DNA of 62,915 nt from an uncultured Pelagibacteraceae bacterium (GCA_902580115.1 CACHJN010000006.1:1-62915), one strand, 5' to 3'. Positions 7,509 through 16,838 are shown, counted from the stretch's first letter. Notes: generated from the letters alone by a model not told the origin. A program made the numbers and translations.

Positions 7509-9491
7509 TTATTTTCTCAATTTTTCTTGAATTATAGATGCTATTTTATTTGAGGTTAAATTCATATCTTCGTAAATTTCTTTATAAGGCGCGCTTTTAC
7601 CAAATTTTTCTATTCCTAATGCAATGTCATCTTTTTTTAAATATTTGTACCAACAAATTAAAGATCCAGCCTCTAAAGAAACAATAAGGCTGTCTTTTTC
7701 TAAAATTTTATTTTTGTATTCGTTACTTTGTTGATCAAATAGTTCTTGGCATGGCATTGACACAACTTTAGAGTTTACGTCAAGTTCCTTTAAAAGCTCC
7801 TGAGTAGAAAGAGCTAAACTTACTTCAGATCCAGAGGCTATTATTGTAACATTATTATCATGAGAAGTAACATTTAATTCATAGGCGCCCATAAGGCATT
7901 TATTTTCTTTGCTAGGAAACTTACTAACGTAATTTAATTTTTGTCTTGATAGCACTATAGCACTAGGTCCTTTGTCGTTATTTAAAGATGCCTCCCAACA
8001 TTCTAATGTTTCATTTATATCTGCGGGTCTAAAAACATTTAAATTTGGTATAGCTCTTAAACTTGCTAAATGTTCAACAGGTTGATGCGTTGGACCATCT
8101 TCTCCTAATCCAATGGAGTCATGGGAAAAAATATAGATAACACGTAAGCCCATTAAAGCTGAAAGTCTTATAGCTGGTTTACAATAATCAGAAAAAATTA
8201 AAAATGTTCCACCATAAGGAATAAGGTTGTGATAAAGAGCAATTCCATTCATGGCTGCAGCCATTCCATGCTCCCTGACACCAAAATGAATATAATTACC
8301 TCCATAATTTTTTGAATTTAAAATAATTGAGTTAGAAGTTTTTGTATTATTTGAACCACTTAGGTCAGCCGATCCACCTATTAAATTTGGTATTAAATTA
8401 TTTATAGCTTCTATTGCCTTCATGGAACATTGTCTTGTGGCCATAGAAGGTTTTTCTTGATGATACTTTTCTTTTTCTGAAGCTATCAAACTGTTAAGTT
8501 CATTTTTAAAAATTTTATTATTTAACTTATTAAAATATTCTTTTATCTCTGGCTTTGATTTATTGAGTTCATTTATCCAATTTTTTTCAAGCATTTCTCC
8601 TCTAGCCCCAATTTCTCTCCAATTTTTTAAAATCTCATCTGGTATTTCAAATGGAGGAGAAGACCATTTTAATTTTTTTCGAACTAATTTTATTTCTTCT
8701 TCACCTAAAGGTGCTCCATGAGAAGAGGATTTTCCTGATTTATTAGGTGAGCCAAATCCGATTACAGTTTTACAAGATATTAATGTCGGTTTATTAGACT
8801 TTCGCGATCTTTTAATAGCATTGTCAATTTGTTTTTCATTATGACCATTTATTTCTATAAAATTCCACCCATAAGACACGAACCTTTTTTTGTAGTCGTC
8901 AGACACACTTAAGGAAGTAGACCCATCAATTGAAATTTTATTATTATCAAAAAAAACTATCAAATTTTTTAATTTTAAATGACCAGCTAAACTCATTGCT
9001 TCGTGACTTATTCCTTCCATTAAATCACCATCACTAGCAATAACATAAGTCTTATGGTCAATAATTTTCGGTCCAAATTTTTTTCTATAAATCTCAGCTG
9101 CAATTGCTATACCAACTGAATTACCCAATCCTTGTCCCAACGGGCCAGTGGTAGTTTCAATTCCTGAATTATAAATGTATTCAGGATGCCCAGCACAAAT
9201 TGAGTTTAATTGTCTAAAATTTTTAATATCATCTAATTTTATTTTTTCGTATCCGGTTAGGTAGAGCAAAGAGTATAACAACATAGATCCATGACCTGCA
9301 GATAAAACAAACCTATCCCTATTTATCCAAGAAGGATTTTTTGGATTAAACCTCAGGTGGTATTTAAATAATACTGTCGCAACATCAGCCATACCCATAG
9401 GCATACCAGGATGCCCTGAATTGGCTTTTTGAACTGCATCAATAGATAAAAATCTAATTGCGTTTGCTAATTGATTAACTTTTATTTTCAC
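7509..9491 (-). CDS. tkt: Transketolase
   Basis: A 660-residue thiamine-pyrophosphate enzyme that transfers two-carbon units in the pentose phosphate pathway. SGHPGMPMGMA (25-35) and the TPP/Mg motif SDGDLMEG (153-160) mark the N-terminal domain. The central domain has the conserved GVREHGMA and GEDGPTHQP segments. It is the first gene of the long minus-strand unit running down to tRNA-fMet, and starts 59 nt from the divergent coiled-coil gene. Its need for TPP links it to thiE and thiD in this window. Confidence 0.97.
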   Translation of the reverse strand: MKIKVNQLANAIRFLSIDAVQKANSGHPGMPMGMADVATVLFKYHLRFNPKNPSWINRDRFVLSAGHGSMLLYSLLYLTGYEKIKLDDIKNFRQLNSICAGHPEYIYNSGIETTTGPLGQGLGNSVGIAIAAEIYRKKFGPKIIDHKTYVIASDGDLMEGISHEAMSLAGHLKLKNLIVFFDNNKISIDGSTSLSVSDDYKKRFVSYGWNFIEINGHNEKQIDNAIKRSRKSNKPTLISCKTVIGFGSPNKSGKSSSHGAPLGEEEIKLVRKKLKWSSPPFEIPDEILKNWREIGARGEMLEKNWINELNKSKPEIKEYFNKLNNKIFKNELNSLIASEKEKYHQEKPSMATRQCSMKAIEAINNLIPNLIGGSADLSGSNNTKTSNSIILNSKNYGGNYIHFGVREHGMAAAMNGIALYHNLIPYGGTFLIFSDYCKPAIRLSALMGLRVIYIFSHDSIGLGEDGPTHQPVEHLASLRAIPNLNVFRPADINETLECWEASLNNDKGPSAIVLSRQKLNYVSKFPSKENKCLMGAYELNVTSHDNNVTIIASGSEVSLALSTQELLKELDVNSKVVSMPCQELFDQQSNEYKNKILEKDSLIVSLEAGSLICWYKYLKKDDIALGIEKFGKSAPYKEIYEDMNLTSNKIASIIQEKLRK

Positions 9492-9550
9492 TATTAATTT
9501 ACCTATATAGACTTAGAGTAGGTATATCAATAATATGATACATTAACAAA

Positions 9551-9871
9551 ATGAAAAACTTTGAAAAAAAGGAAAATAATTTAAATCAAGTAATTAAAAA
9601 ATTAGGAAAATTAAATGTAAGTTATTCACAGCATAACTTTGATAAATCAGTTCAAAGGGAAAGAGATTTACTTAAGACTGAAAAAGAGGAGCTTGAAAAG
9701 AAAAATCAAGAAATTATTAGAGAGCATAAATATTTAACTGAGAGAGTAAACAAATTAGAGAAAGAATTAAAATCCAAAAAAGCACTTGAGAAAAAATTTA
9801 ACCAAGATATTAATGATTTAAATCAAGAAACCCAAAGTTTAGTTGAGGAAATTGAAAAATGGCAAATGTGA
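9551..9871 (+). CDS. Small coiled-coil protein upstream of zapA (DUF4164-like)
   Basis: A 106-residue protein consisting almost entirely of charged heptad-like sequence (for example ELEKKNQEIIREHKYLTERV), predicted to be one long coiled coil. In alphaproteobacteria a small coiled-coil gene of the DUF4164 type often sits between tkt and zapA, and position is the main support here. The gene overlaps the zapA start by 13 nt. A division-associated role is inferred from this coupling; no catalytic motif is present. Confidence 0.7.
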   Translation: MKNFEKKENNLNQVIKKLGKLNVSYSQHNFDKSVQRERDLLKTEKEELEKKNQEIIREHKYLTERVNKLEKELKSKKALEKKFNQDINDLNQETQSLVEEIEKWQM

Positions 9872-10308
9872 ATATTAAATTTAATGGCAAAGATTATCTC
9901 CTTTCTTGTGATGATGGGCAAGAGGAGTCTTTAAAAAAATTAACTTCCTTCTTAGATAAAAAGTATTTAGAATTAAAAAAAAAATTAGGAAATATTGGTG
10001 AAAACAAACTTTTACTGATAACCGCGATAAAATTAATAGATGAACATTTTGATTTAAGAAGAAGAATAAGTGAGCAAAAAAATAAATTAGATGATTTGTC
10101 GAAAAAGTTTAAAGAACTGAAATCATTAGCCATAAATTATAAAGATGTAAAAGAAGGTGAAATCAATAACTTAAATAATGAGATAGATAATATTAAAAAG
10201 AATATAGAAGAAGCAAATATAATGTATGAAAATATGTTGGATAAAACAACCGAATCCTTAGAAAAAATAATTAAAAATGCTGAAACATCTTCCAATACTC
10301 AGCAATGA
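9859..10308 (+). CDS. zapA: Cell division protein ZapA
   Basis: A 149-residue ZapA, a cytoplasmic protein that bundles FtsZ filaments at the Z ring. The N-terminal domain VNIKFNGKDYLLSCDDGQEESLKKLTSFLDKKY matches the ZapA fold, followed by a region where helices KLLLITAIKLIDEHFDLRRRI lead into a long coiled coil. It is longer than E. coli ZapA because of the extended C-terminal coil. It overlaps both neighbours (13 nt and 4 nt). The 4-nt overlap with fthC leaves no room for the 6S RNA gene that often occupies this junction. Confidence 0.88.
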   Translation: MANVNIKFNGKDYLLSCDDGQEESLKKLTSFLDKKYLELKKKLGNIGENKLLLITAIKLIDEHFDLRRRISEQKNKLDDLSKKFKELKSLAINYKDVKEGEINNLNNEIDNIKKNIEEANIMYENMLDKTTESLEKIIKNAETSSNTQQ

Positions 10309-10862
10309 AAACTAAAGAACAATTAAGAAAAAAATTTCTAAATTTAAGAAAAAAAAACTATTTTCAGATTTCAAACAACAAATTTAAAGATCTCATTAAG
10401 TACTTAAGAGGTAAATATAAAATAAATAGAAAACTCTTTATAGCATTATACTACCCATCAAATTTTGAAATCGATATTCTTAAGATTATAGATAATTTAC
10501 AGAAATCAAAAATTACATTACTTTTACCGAAAATCGAAGATGAAAATCTTCTTAAATTTATCAAATGGAAAGAGAGAGACGTATTAGAAGCTAACAAATA
10601 TGGTATTCCTGAACCTCTAAAAACAAAAAAAAATTATTTACCTGACATAGTTCTAGTTCCTTTATTAGCTTTTGACAAAAAAAAGAATAGACTTGGTTAT
10701 GGAAAAGGTTTCTATGATCGATATCTTTTTAAATTGAAAAAATTAAACAAAAAAGCAGAGGCTATTGGAGTAGCATTTTCATTTCAAAGATATAAAAAAC
10801 TTCCAATATCTAAATTTGATTTTAAACTTAACAGTATTTTTACAGAGAAAGGATTTTTATAG
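10305..10862 (+). CDS. fthC: 5-formyltetrahydrofolate cyclo-ligase
   Basis: A 185-residue enzyme that converts 5-formyl-THF to 5,10-methenyl-THF using ATP. The hallmark LGYGKGFYDRYL motif is present, together with the earlier ALYYPSNFEIDI segment and DIVLVPLLAFD. It belongs with the folate/C1 genes folP and fhs elsewhere in the window. It overlaps zapA by 4 nt and the next gene by 1 nt. Confidence 0.93.
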   Translation: MKTKEQLRKKFLNLRKKNYFQISNNKFKDLIKYLRGKYKINRKLFIALYYPSNFEIDILKIIDNLQKSKITLLLPKIEDENLLKFIKWKERDVLEANKYGIPEPLKTKKNYLPDIVLVPLLAFDKKKNRLGYGKGFYDRYLFKLKKLNKKAEAIGVAFSFQRYKKLPISKFDFKLNSIFTEKGFL

Positions 10863-11668
10863 TGAAAATATTATTATTAGGAGATATTTGCGGCCCATCG
10901 GGCATGAGTATCATTAAATTAAAACTAAAAGAAATTACAAAAGAAAAAAAAATTGACTTTACTATTGCAAACGGTGAAAACGCGGCAGAAAACGGTAAAG
11001 GAATTACAAAAGATAATTTTAAGGATTTAATTGATGCTGGTGTTGACGTTATAACATCTGGAAATCATATTTGGGATCAAAAAGAAATTTTAGAAATAAT
11101 TGATAAAGAGAAAAAATTAATTCGACCAGCAAATTTACTTGAAGGTCAACCTGGTAACGGTTACGGAATTTATAAAATCAAAAATAAAAAAATTGCTGTT
11201 ATAAATTTGATAGGAAATGTTTTTATGAAAAAAAGCCAAGATTTATTTTTATTTACTGAAAAAATCATGAAGAAAATAAAATTGAAGAAGGACGCTGATT
11301 TTATAATTATTGATATACACGGAGAAATAACAAGTGAAAAAATGGCTTTAGGTCATTATTTAGATGGCACAGTTACAACTGTCGTTGGTACTCACACTCA
11401 TGTTCCAACATCGGATACAAAAATTTTAAAAAATGGAACTGCTTATCAAACTGATTTAGGAATGTGTGGTGATTATGACTCTGTTATCGGAATGAATAAA
11501 GAAAATTCTATTAAAAAATTTAAAAAAGATCCTTCAGCTGAAAGCCACTTTCCTGCAACTGGCCAGGCATCTATAAGCGGTGTTATCGTTGATGCAGATG
11601 ATGAGACAGGTTTAGCTAATACAATTGATCAAATAATTATTGGTGGAAATTTAAAACAAAAAAACTGA
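10862..11668 (+). CDS. YmdB-like metallophosphoesterase (TIGR00282 family)
   Basis: A 268-residue calcineurin-like metallophosphoesterase. Metal-binding motifs in order are LLLGDICGPSG, ANGENAAENGKGI, TSGNHIWDQKE and GTHTHVPTSD. Close relatives (YmdB) hydrolyse cyclic nucleotides, but the natural substrate in alphaproteobacteria is not established. The start is GTG, overlapping the TAG stop of fthC by one base; no better in-frame start is seen. The downstream yebC starts 1 nt after the stop. Confidence 0.85.
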   Translation: MKILLLGDICGPSGMSIIKLKLKEITKEKKIDFTIANGENAAENGKGITKDNFKDLIDAGVDVITSGNHIWDQKEILEIIDKEKKLIRPANLLEGQPGNGYGIYKIKNKKIAVINLIGNVFMKKSQDLFLFTEKIMKKIKLKKDADFIIIDIHGEITSEKMALGHYLDGTVTTVVGTHTHVPTSDTKILKNGTAYQTDLGMCGDYDSVIGMNKENSIKKFKKDPSAESHFPATGQASISGVIVDADDETGLANTIDQIIIGGNLKQKN

Positions 11669-11669
11669 A

Positions 11670-12386
11670 ATGGCTGGACATTCGCATTGGGCAGGAATAA
11701 AACATAAAAAAGGAAGACAAGATAAACAAAGATCTAAATTATTCTCCAAATTATCAAGAGAAATTACTGTAGCTGCCAAACTAGGTGATAAAGATCCCGA
11801 TATTAATCCAAGATTAAGATCAGCAATTCAGGCAGCAAAACAATCAAACATGCCAAAAGAAAACATTAATCGAGCCATAAGTAAGTCCGAGGCAAATTCA
11901 GGTGAGAATTATGAAAATTTAAGATATGAGGGTTTTGGAGCTTTTAATACTGCTTTGATAATTGAAACTTTAACAGACAATAAAAATAGAACTGCATCAA
12001 CAATAAGAACAATTTTACAAAAAAATGGCGGAAGGCTAGGAGAAAATGGATCAACTTCTCATCTTTTTTTTAATTGTGGCGTAATTAGAATTGATAACAA
12101 AGATTTAAATAACGATGTAGCTCTTGAGCTTGCTATTAATTCTGGAGCAAATGAATGCGAAAGTTCAAATAATCATCACGAAATTATTTGTGAAATGAAA
12201 GACTTTTATAAAGTAAAAAGCAGTATAGAAAAAAAAATAAGTAATTTAATCTACTCTGGTATAGAGTGGAGAGCACGTGATATTTTAAAATTATCGAAAG
12301 AGCAAAAAGAAAAAGTTATCATAATGTTAGAAAGTTTAGATGAAATTGATGATATTCAAAACATATTTATTAACTGTGAATTTTAA
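11670..12386 (+). CDS. yebC: YebC/PmpR-family (TACO1) protein
   Basis: A 238-residue YebC-family protein opening with the diagnostic MAGHSHWAGIKHKKGRQDKQR. Later NRAI and YEGFG segments also match. Members have been described as transcriptional regulators and, more recently, as ribosome-associated factors that help translate proline stretches. The latter would parallel EF-P, encoded in this window. In many proteobacteria yebC lies directly before ruvC, and that order is kept here. Confidence 0.95.
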   Translation: MAGHSHWAGIKHKKGRQDKQRSKLFSKLSREITVAAKLGDKDPDINPRLRSAIQAAKQSNMPKENINRAISKSEANSGENYENLRYEGFGAFNTALIIETLTDNKNRTASTIRTILQKNGGRLGENGSTSHLFFNCGVIRIDNKDLNNDVALELAINSGANECESSNNHHEIICEMKDFYKVKSSIEKKISNLIYSGIEWRARDILKLSKEQKEKVIIMLESLDEIDDIQNIFINCEF

Positions 12387-12401
12387 AAAAAAAGAAAAAA
12401 T

Positions 12402-12896
12402 ATGAGAATATTTGGAATTGATCCTGGATTAGCTGGAGCTATAGCTATTTTAGATGAAAAAAAAATTATTGATGTAATAGACCTTCCTACAATGTCTGAT
12501 GGAAAAAAAAACAAAAAACAGCTTAACAGTGCAAATTTATCCCAATATATTTCAAGAAATATATTAGACATAAACAAAACAGCAGTAGTTGTAGAGCAAG
12601 TAAATGCTATGCCTGGCCAAGGAGTGACAAGCATGTTTAATTTCGGTCAAACTTTTGGTGCAATTAAAGGCATTAGTGCAACTCTTAAATTACCGATTTT
12701 TTTTGTCAGGCCATCCAAGTGGAAAAAGCATTTTGAATTAATAAATTCGTCTAAAGATGCCAGTCGCACTAAAGCAATTGAAATGTATCCTTCTTTCGCC
12801 GATCAATTGTCAAAAAAAAAGGATGTTAATAAGTCAGATGCTATTTTAATTGCAAGATTTTTTAGCGAAACTGGCTTTAAAGACGACTTAAAATAA
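12402..12896 (+). CDS. RuvC-like Holliday-junction nuclease of phage type
   Basis: A 164-residue RNase H-fold protein. GIDPGLAGA places Asp7, VVVEQVNAM places Glu65, and KKDVNKSDAILIA supplies two late acidic residues (Asp141, Asp146), giving the acidic set expected of the RuvC superfamily. However, AMPGQGVTSMFNFGQTFGAIKG and the RPSKWKKHF segment resemble phage-type RuvC-like proteins rather than classical cellular RuvC. Position after yebC is exactly where ruvC normally lies. ruvA and ruvB do not follow; tolQ comes next. It is probably the functional Holliday-junction resolvase, but that is inference. Confidence 0.75.
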   Translation: MRIFGIDPGLAGAIAILDEKKIIDVIDLPTMSDGKKNKKQLNSANLSQYISRNILDINKTAVVVEQVNAMPGQGVTSMFNFGQTFGAIKGISATLKLPIFFVRPSKWKKHFELINSSKDASRTKAIEMYPSFADQLSKKKDVNKSDAILIARFFSETGFKDDLK

Positions 12897-12952
12897 GGCT
12901 AAGTTTCAATTTATTAAGACAAATTCATGACACAATCTAAAAGTATTGAATT

Positions 12953-13636
12953 ATGATGGAACAAGAAATTGCATCTCAAGTTGTTGGTTTAGGAGGAAGC
13001 GCAGACTTTTCCCTTTTAAGCTTATTCCTAAGAGCCGACTTCGTGGTAAAATCTGTTATAATAATCTTAATCGCAGCATCTGTTTACTCTTGGGCCTTAA
13101 TTTTTGACAAATATAGATTATTTAAAAAAATAAATAGCTCAATTTTAGACTTCGAGAACAAATTTTGGAAAGCCAAATCTGCTGAAAGTTTTGATAATAA
13201 TTTACCCGTCAAATCAAATGATCCAGCAATTTTGATTTTTAGATCAGCAATGAATGAATTAAGAAAAACTCGTTCAAAATCATCCGCAGTTCAACTTGCT
13301 AGAGTAGAAAGAGTTTTAGAAATTAATACTGATAATCAAATTAAAATTATTGAAAAAAATTTTACTTTTTTAGCTACAATAGGTGCTACCGCTCCTTTCA
13401 TAGGATTGTTCGGAACTGTTTGGGGAATAATGAACTCTTTTCAATCTATAGCTATTTCTAGAAATACGAGTTTAGCGATTGTTGCCCCTGGTATTGCTGA
13501 AGCTTTATTTGCTACAGCTCTTGGTCTTTTAGCTGCGATACCCGCAGTTATTGCTTATAATAAATTTAATAGTGATACTAAAAATTATATTGCACGCTTA
13601 GATAATTTTTCAAAAAGATTTTTATCTATTATTTAA
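12953..13636 (+). CDS. tolQ: TolQ, inner-membrane proton-channel subunit of Tol-Pal
   Basis: A 227-residue MotA/TolQ/ExbB-family protein. Three membrane segments are visible: about 33-51, 137-160 (TIGATAPFIGLFGTVWGIMNSF, the family signature) and 172-195 (EALFATALGLLAAIPAV). With TolR it forms the stator that harvests proton motive force to energise TolA and outer-membrane constriction. An N-terminal ATG-ATG gives a one-residue ambiguity. It is the first gene of the tol-pal unit, 56 nt after the RuvC-like gene. Confidence 0.95.
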   Translation: MMEQEIASQVVGLGGSADFSLLSLFLRADFVVKSVIIILIAASVYSWALIFDKYRLFKKINSSILDFENKFWKAKSAESFDNNLPVKSNDPAILIFRSAMNELRKTRSKSSAVQLARVERVLEINTDNQIKIIEKNFTFLATIGATAPFIGLFGTVWGIMNSFQSIAISRNTSLAIVAPGIAEALFATALGLLAAIPAVIAYNKFNSDTKNYIARLDNFSKRFLSII

Positions 13637-13641
13637 TTATC

Positions 13642-14055
13642 ATGGGATTTAATTTAAAACGCTCAAAAAACCAACCAATGAGCGAAATAAATGTAACACC
13701 TTTTGTAGACGTAATGTTGGTCTTATTAATTATATTTATGGTTACCGCACCTTTGTTAACTGTAGGAGTGCAGGTAGATTTACCAGAATCAGCTGCAGAT
13801 TCTTTACCAGATGATCAAGAACCTCTTACTTTATCAATTAATTCCAAAGGTGAGGTTTTTATTCAAGAACATAAAGTTAGCTATAATAAAATTATTCCAA
13901 AATTACTTGCGATCGCAAAAAATAGAACTGACACAAGAATTTACGTCAGGGGAGACAAAAATATTAATTATGGTCGAGTATTAGAAGTAATGGGAACACT
14001 TTCTGGCGCAGGATTTTCAAAAGTTGCTTTAATATCTGAGCCATATAAAAACTAA
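13642..14055 (+). CDS. tolR: TolR, stator subunit of Tol-Pal
   Basis: A 137-residue ExbD/TolR protein with one N-terminal membrane helix (about 20-38) containing the essential proton-carrying Asp23 in VTPFVDVMLVLLIIFMVTAP. The remainder is the periplasmic dimerisation domain, with the conserved IYVRGDKNINYGRVLEVM segment. It follows tolQ by 5 nt. Confidence 0.95.
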   Translation: MGFNLKRSKNQPMSEINVTPFVDVMLVLLIIFMVTAPLLTVGVQVDLPESAADSLPDDQEPLTLSINSKGEVFIQEHKVSYNKIIPKLLAIAKNRTDTRIYVRGDKNINYGRVLEVMGTLSGAGFSKVALISEPYKN

Positions 14056-14062
14056 ATGTTAA

Positions 14063-14869
14063 ATGACAAAGAGTTTATTTTATTCAATTATATTTCATGC
14101 CATGATGATTGTTTTTACAGCTCTATCACTGCCTTTCATGACTAGAGAACCTGTATCTTTGCCACCTATAGTCTCTGTTGAACTAATTCAAATAACTGAC
14201 AAAACAAATATTCCCTTTGCCCCTAAAGCTAGAAAGATTATTGATAAAGTTAAAAAAGAGGAAAAAAGAGTAGTTTCTGAGCAAGCGCCTCCTTCTGCTA
14301 AAGCAAAAGAAAAGCCTGATAGAATTCCTCTACCAAACGATCAAAAAGAAAAAAAAGAAATTGTAAAGAAAAAACAAAATCCGGAGGAAATTAAACCTCA
14401 AATAAGACAATCATCTGAATTTGAGAAAGAAGAGCTTATAAATACTAATGAAATTGCTGCTTTGATCGACAAAGCTAAAGAAGAAAGAGCCTTACAGGAA
14501 ATAGAAAACAAAAAGTTAACACAAAGTGATGTTAAGAATAGTTTTGCTACAGGACTGTCTCTTTCAGAAGAAGATGCGCTTAGAGCGCAAATATTTGGTT
14601 GCTGGAGTGTTCCTCTAGGTTTACCTTATGATAAAGATTTGTTAGTAAGATTAAAATTAGAACTTAAAAAAGATGGCACAATACTTAAGTCAGAGATAGT
14701 TGATCACCAAAGAATGAATATGCCTGGACAAAAATTTTATAAAATTCTCGCTGAAAGCGCCTTGAGAGCTGTAAGGCTATGTCAACCATTGAAAGTGCCT
14801 CCTACAGGATATGAAAAATGGAAAAACATTCAGCTAAATTTCGACCCAACTGAAATGCTTAAAGGATAA
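14063..14869 (+). CDS. tolA: TolA, envelope-spanning linker of Tol-Pal
   Basis: A 268-residue protein with one N-terminal membrane anchor (about 6-25), a long charged Lys/Glu/Pro-rich linker (about 60-165) and a globular C-terminal domain opening at [23 protein letters not shown]. This is the TolA layout, linking the inner-membrane TolQR motor to TolB and Pal. Sequence in the linker is low complexity, so identification rests on architecture, the C-terminal domain and position between tolR and tolB. Confidence 0.88.
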   Translation: MTKSLFYSIIFHAMMIVFTALSLPFMTREPVSLPPIVSVELIQITDKTNIPFAPKARKIIDKVKKEEKRVVSEQAPPSAKAKEKPDRIPLPNDQKEKKEIVKKKQNPEEIKPQIRQSSEFEKEELINTNEIAALIDKAKEERALQEIENKKLTQSDVKNSFATGLSLSEEDALRAQIFGCWSVPLGLPYDKDLLVRLKLELKKDGTILKSEIVDHQRMNMPGQKFYKILAESALRAVRLCQPLKVPPTGYEKWKNIQLNFDPTEMLKG

Positions 14870-14871
14870 AC

Positions 14872-16209
14872 ATGAAAAAAATAATCATTATTTTGTTAAT
14901 ATTTTTAAATTTTATTTCTAATTCCAATGCATTAATTAAAGTTGATATTACAAGAGGAAATCTAGATCCTTTGCCTATTGCTGTTTCCCCATTACACGTA
15001 GATAACACATCAGTAAATTTGGAAAATCTTGATGTAAAAAAACTTGGAGTAAATATTTCTTCGATAATAGAAAAAAATTTTAAATCAACAGGTCTTTTTA
15101 ATCCTTTAAAAAAAGAGGCATTTGTTCAAAAACCTGACATCGCACATCTAAAACCTCGGTTTGAAGACTGGAGATTGATCAAGGCCCAAGCGTTGGTAAC
15201 CGGAAAGCTATCAGTGAAAGACAACAAATTAAAAGTAGAGTTTAGGCTTTGGGATTTAACAGCTTCTAAAGAAATGATAGCATTATCATTTACTACTACA
15301 CCTTCTAATTGGAGAAGAGTAGCTCATATTATATCAGATAAAATATATGAGAGGCTAACTGGAGAAACAGGATATTTTGACACAAGAATTATCTATGTAG
15401 CTGAAAGTGGTCCAAAAAATCAAAGAGTAAAAAAATTAGCAATTATGGATCAGGATGGAGCTAAAACTAAATACTTGACTTTAGGCAATGAACTAGTTCT
15501 GACGCCTAGATTTAATCCAAGCAATCAAATGGTTACATATTTGTCTTACTTTAGAAATTTACCAAGAGTTTATTTATTAGATATTGAAACCGGTAAACAA
15601 GAGGTGGTTGGTAATTTTCCTGGCATGACTTTTGCTCCAAGATTCTCTCCTGATGGAAAAAAAATAATTATGAGTTTTGCTAAAGATGGGAATTCAGATA
15701 TTTTTACTATGGATCTTGAAACACGAGTAGTGGAGAGAATTACAGAACACTCATCTATAGACACTTCTCCCTCCTATTCACCTGATGGAAAATATATTTG
15801 TTTTAATTCTGATAGAAGCGGACTTCAACAAATTTACGTAATGAAAAGTGATGGCACAAATGTAAAAAGAATTACCTTTGGAAAAGGAATTTATGGAACA
15901 CCAGTTTGGTCTCCTAGAGGAGACTTAATCGCTTTTACCAAAGTTAGAAAAGGAAGATTTTATATTGGAGTAATGAGATCAGATGGGACCGGGGAAAGAT
16001 TATTAACAGAAAATTTTTATCAAGAAGCACCATCTTGGTCTCCAAACGGCAGAGTATTAGTTTTTTATAGAGAAACTAAATCAGGACCTCAAGGTAAAGG
16101 TTTTAGTGCAAAATTATGGTCCATAGATATTACAGGTTATAATGAGAGAAAAATTAAGACAGAAACCGATGCTTCTGACCCATCTTGGTCTTCATTGCTT
16201 TCAAAGTGA
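14872..16209 (+). CDS. tolB: TolB, periplasmic beta-propeller
   Basis: A 445-residue secreted protein. A signal peptide ([20 protein letters not shown]) precedes an N-terminal domain and a C-terminal six-bladed propeller. Repeated [26 protein letters not shown] and [11 protein letters not shown] blades are visible. TolB binds Pal and shuttles between Pal and TolA during outer-membrane constriction. It starts 2 nt after the tolA stop. Confidence 0.96.
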   Translation: MKKIIIILLIFLNFISNSNALIKVDITRGNLDPLPIAVSPLHVDNTSVNLENLDVKKLGVNISSIIEKNFKSTGLFNPLKKEAFVQKPDIAHLKPRFEDWRLIKAQALVTGKLSVKDNKLKVEFRLWDLTASKEMIALSFTTTPSNWRRVAHIISDKIYERLTGETGYFDTRIIYVAESGPKNQRVKKLAIMDQDGAKTKYLTLGNELVLTPRFNPSNQMVTYLSYFRNLPRVYLLDIETGKQEVVGNFPGMTFAPRFSPDGKKIIMSFAKDGNSDIFTMDLETRVVERITEHSSIDTSPSYSPDGKYICFNSDRSGLQQIYVMKSDGTNVKRITFGKGIYGTPVWSPRGDLIAFTKVRKGRFYIGVMRSDGTGERLLTENFYQEAPSWSPNGRVLVFYRETKSGPQGKGFSAKLWSIDITGYNERKIKTETDASDPSWSSLLSK

Positions 16210-16219
16210 GGTATTTATT

Positions 16220-16232
16220 GTGTAATTTACAC
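16220..16232. repeat. Short palindrome between tolB and pal
   Basis: GTGTAA-T-TTACAC, six-base arms around one base, in the 76-nt gap before pal. It could be an operator or a weak hairpin for an internal pal promoter, but no convincing -35/-10 pair with normal spacing is seen. Chance occurrence in AT-rich DNA is possible. Confidence 0.3.
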
Positions 16233-16285
16233 TTGAATAATGTAGGATAATTTGAAATATTGATAACAACAACTTAGGGGATACT

Positions 16286-16756
16286 ATGAATTTTAACAAA
16301 AATTTAAGAAATATATTTTTAATACTTTTTGCAATTTTCGCTTTAAGCGCATGTTCAGCAAAAAAATCTCAAACTACTGGAGATGTATACACTGGAAATG
16401 AGACAGTTGAATATTTAGCTAGCGGAGTAAAAGATCGAGTATTTTTTGCCACTAATAAATCTTCATTAACATCGGCTTCAAGAGAAACGCTAAGAAAACA
16501 AGCAACGTATTTAAGAAAAAATAAAAAACTTAACGTTACTATAGAAGGTCATGCCGACGAGAGAGGTACAAGAGAATATAACTTGGCATTAGGTGAAAGA
16601 AGAGCTAATGCTGCTAGAGATTATCTGATGACTTATGGAATTTCAGGAAAAAGAATTTCAGTAATAAGTTACGGTAAAGAAAGACCTGTAAACTCAGAGT
16701 CTACTCCTTTAGCATGGTCTCAAAATAGAAGATCGGTTACTGTTAAAGTAAAATAG
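16286..16756 (+). CDS. pal: Pal, peptidoglycan-associated lipoprotein
   Basis: A 156-residue outer-membrane lipoprotein. The lipobox LSAC puts the acylated cysteine at residue 23. The OmpA-like domain binding diaminopimelate of peptidoglycan is marked by VTIEGHADERGTREYNLALGERRANAARDYL. It completes the Tol-Pal trans-envelope complex with TolQRAB. It has its own purine-rich ribosome-binding site (AGGGGATA), and a strong terminator follows 24 nt after the stop. Confidence 0.97.
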   Translation: MNFNKNLRNIFLILFAIFALSACSAKKSQTTGDVYTGNETVEYLASGVKDRVFFATNKSSLTSASRETLRKQATYLRKNKKLNVTIEGHADERGTREYNLALGERRANAARDYLMTYGISGKRISVISYGKERPVNSESTPLAWSQNRRSVTVKVK

Positions 16757-16780
16757 CCTATAATTTAAATATTTTATAAA

Positions 16781-16812
16781 GACCCTTTGGTAAAACAAAG
16801 GGTCTTTTTTTT
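16781..16812 (+). terminator. Intrinsic terminator after pal
   Basis: GACCCTTTG, a six-base loop GTAAAA, CAAAGGGTC, then eight T: a perfect 9-bp stem followed by a T tract. It separates pal from cpoB inside the tol-pal gene order. It is one of only two clear intrinsic terminators in the window. Confidence 0.93.
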
Positions 16813-16838
16813 GCCATTATGTCAAATTAAAAAAGGCT

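Noticed and set aside
12383-12634. Minus-strand 83-codon frame opposite the RuvC-like gene
   Set aside because: Shadow frame; the sense strand encodes conserved acidic catalytic residues.
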